Below are positions 6,396 to 6,739 of a stretch of 6,739 nt of DNA, piece by piece (the first letter of the stretch is position 1; the number at the start of each line of letters is the position of its first letter). Position numbers and translations under genes: made by a program. The stretch is from Planctomycetota bacterium (GTDB lineage: Bacteria; Planctomycetota; Planctomycetia; Planctomycetales; Planctomycetaceae). Location of the stretch: assembly GCA_024278285.1 (NCBI GenBank), contig JAJRTM010000159.1, positions 1 to 6,739 on the forward strand, in the 5' to 3' direction. Under the pieces are notes generated by a model. That model saw nothing but the letters and a program-made list of their open reading frames with translations. It was not told the origin of the DNA and made no database searches.

Positions 6396-6401
6396 CTCCT
6401 T
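6396..6401 (-). promoter_or_regulatory. Ribosome binding site of the small minus-strand gene
   Basis: Read on the minus strand this is AAGGAG, nine bases before ATG 6386. It is the main evidence that the small frame is a real gene. Confidence 0.6.
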
Positions 6402-6423
6402 TTTATTTGGAAAAATAGAACTC

Positions 6424-6439
6424 AATCACGCTCGTGATT
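6424..6439. promoter_or_regulatory. Palindrome in the leader of the small minus-strand gene
   Basis: AATCACG and CGTGATT form a perfect 7 bp inverted repeat with a two-base centre (CT). It lies 38 bases upstream of the small gene's ATG. This is the size and symmetry of a transcription factor operator; a two-base loop is too tight for a full RNA hairpin. The role is inference. Confidence 0.35.
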
Positions 6440-6444
6440 AAAGG

Positions 6445-6483
6445 TGTTTCATTGTTGCCAAACGCAAGCAACGATATGAAACA
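6445..6483. repeat. Imperfect hairpin upstream of the small minus-strand gene
   Basis: TGTTTCAT (6445-6452) pairs with ATGAAACA (6476-6483), and inside it GTTGC (6454-6458) pairs with GCAAC (6468-6472), with a small asymmetric bulge and a nine-base loop. No T-run follows closely on either strand, so termination is doubtful. It may be a leader structure or part of a regulatory site. Confidence 0.4.
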
Positions 6484-6739
6484 ATGGATAAGATAGTGAG
6501 TATGCAGTGATCGCGAGGGATGCGGCGAGTGTAAGGGATGCAATGATTAAATAGTCTCGTATTCGTTTTAAGAGGCAAATATCGAATGTAACCAGGGACA
6601 TAACGGGCTTGTTGATTTATTAAACAAAATGTCGTGTTCAGTATGTTTTCACTATTTTGAAACAGGCCTTTTCAGACGTTTCGTTACATTAAACCATGTT
6701 CAAAGCTAACTTAAAGCGAATAACGCGACTTCGGAAATA
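6484..6739. other. AT-rich 3' region, mostly non-coding
   Basis: No complete gene is supported here. Two short direct repeats are visible: AGGGATGC at 6516-6523 and 6534-6541, and ATGCAGTGAT at 6502-6511 against ATGCAATGAT at 6538-6547. At the edge, ATG 6696 opens a plus-strand frame (MFKANLKRITRLRK) that runs off the window. It has no ribosome binding site, although a TACATT box (6685-6690) is close by. It could be the start of a gene beyond the window, but 14 residues are too few to decide. Confidence 0.4.

Noticed and set aside
6196..6441. Plus-strand frame of 81 codons opposite the small minus-strand gene
   Set aside because: It lacks a ribosome binding site and is the antisense shadow of the better-supported minus-strand frame.
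6696..6739. Start of a gene running off the right edge (MFKANLKRITRLRK)
   Set aside because: Only 14 residues, no ribosome binding site and no recognisable family; left as a remark only.

Overview
The window looks like a chromosomal segment of a planctomycete or close PVC-group relative. The clues are a secreted sulfatase with a long C-terminal extension, a secreted thioredoxin-like/PDZ protein with a CxxCH motif, a Gfo/Idh/MocA oxidoreductase with a typical GWRGTW...DGGGAYMNQ...HNVD core, moderate GC content and a gram-negative-type lipid A acyltransferase relic. No database search was possible, so the taxonomic placement is inference.

Layout. Bases 1-370 hold no gene I can support; there is one GC-rich palindrome near 300-315. 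From 371 to 1441 (+) lies a complete Gfo/Idh/MocA oxidoreductase with a clear ribosome binding site. It is followed at 1519-2478 (+) by a full-length lauroyl/lysophospholipid acyltransferase (LpxL/HtrB-like) reading frame. That frame is interrupted by two in-frame stop codons (TAG at 2119, TAA at 2296), but it shows no frameshift and its family motifs continue after both stops. From 2567 to 4366 (+) lies a secreted sulfatase whose formylglycine motif reads C-S-M-T-R instead of C-x-P/A-x-R. A 240 bp element bounded by perfect 24 bp inverted repeats (4449-4688) separates it from the next gene. That gene (4731-6062, +) encodes an exported Trx-like protein with CIPCVEC and CIHCH motifs and two PDZ domains, and it ends at a strong bidirectional terminator (6083-6120). 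A small convergent reading frame (6386-6213, -) has a good ribosome binding site, and its C-terminal codons lie inside a large hairpin. Bases 6387-6739 are AT-rich and mostly non-coding, with two more palindromes.

How the genes fit together. The oxidoreductase and the acyltransferase could belong to one cell-envelope (sugar-nucleotide/lipid A) unit, but a possible promoter lies between them and the acyltransferase is disrupted. The sulfatase and the Trx/PDZ protein are both exported and probably act in the periplasm. Nothing in the sequence ties them into one pathway, and the repeat element between them argues for separate transcription. The points most worth a second look are the doubly interrupted acyltransferase, the non-canonical sulfatase motif, the inverted-repeat element and the small convergent gene with its hairpins.
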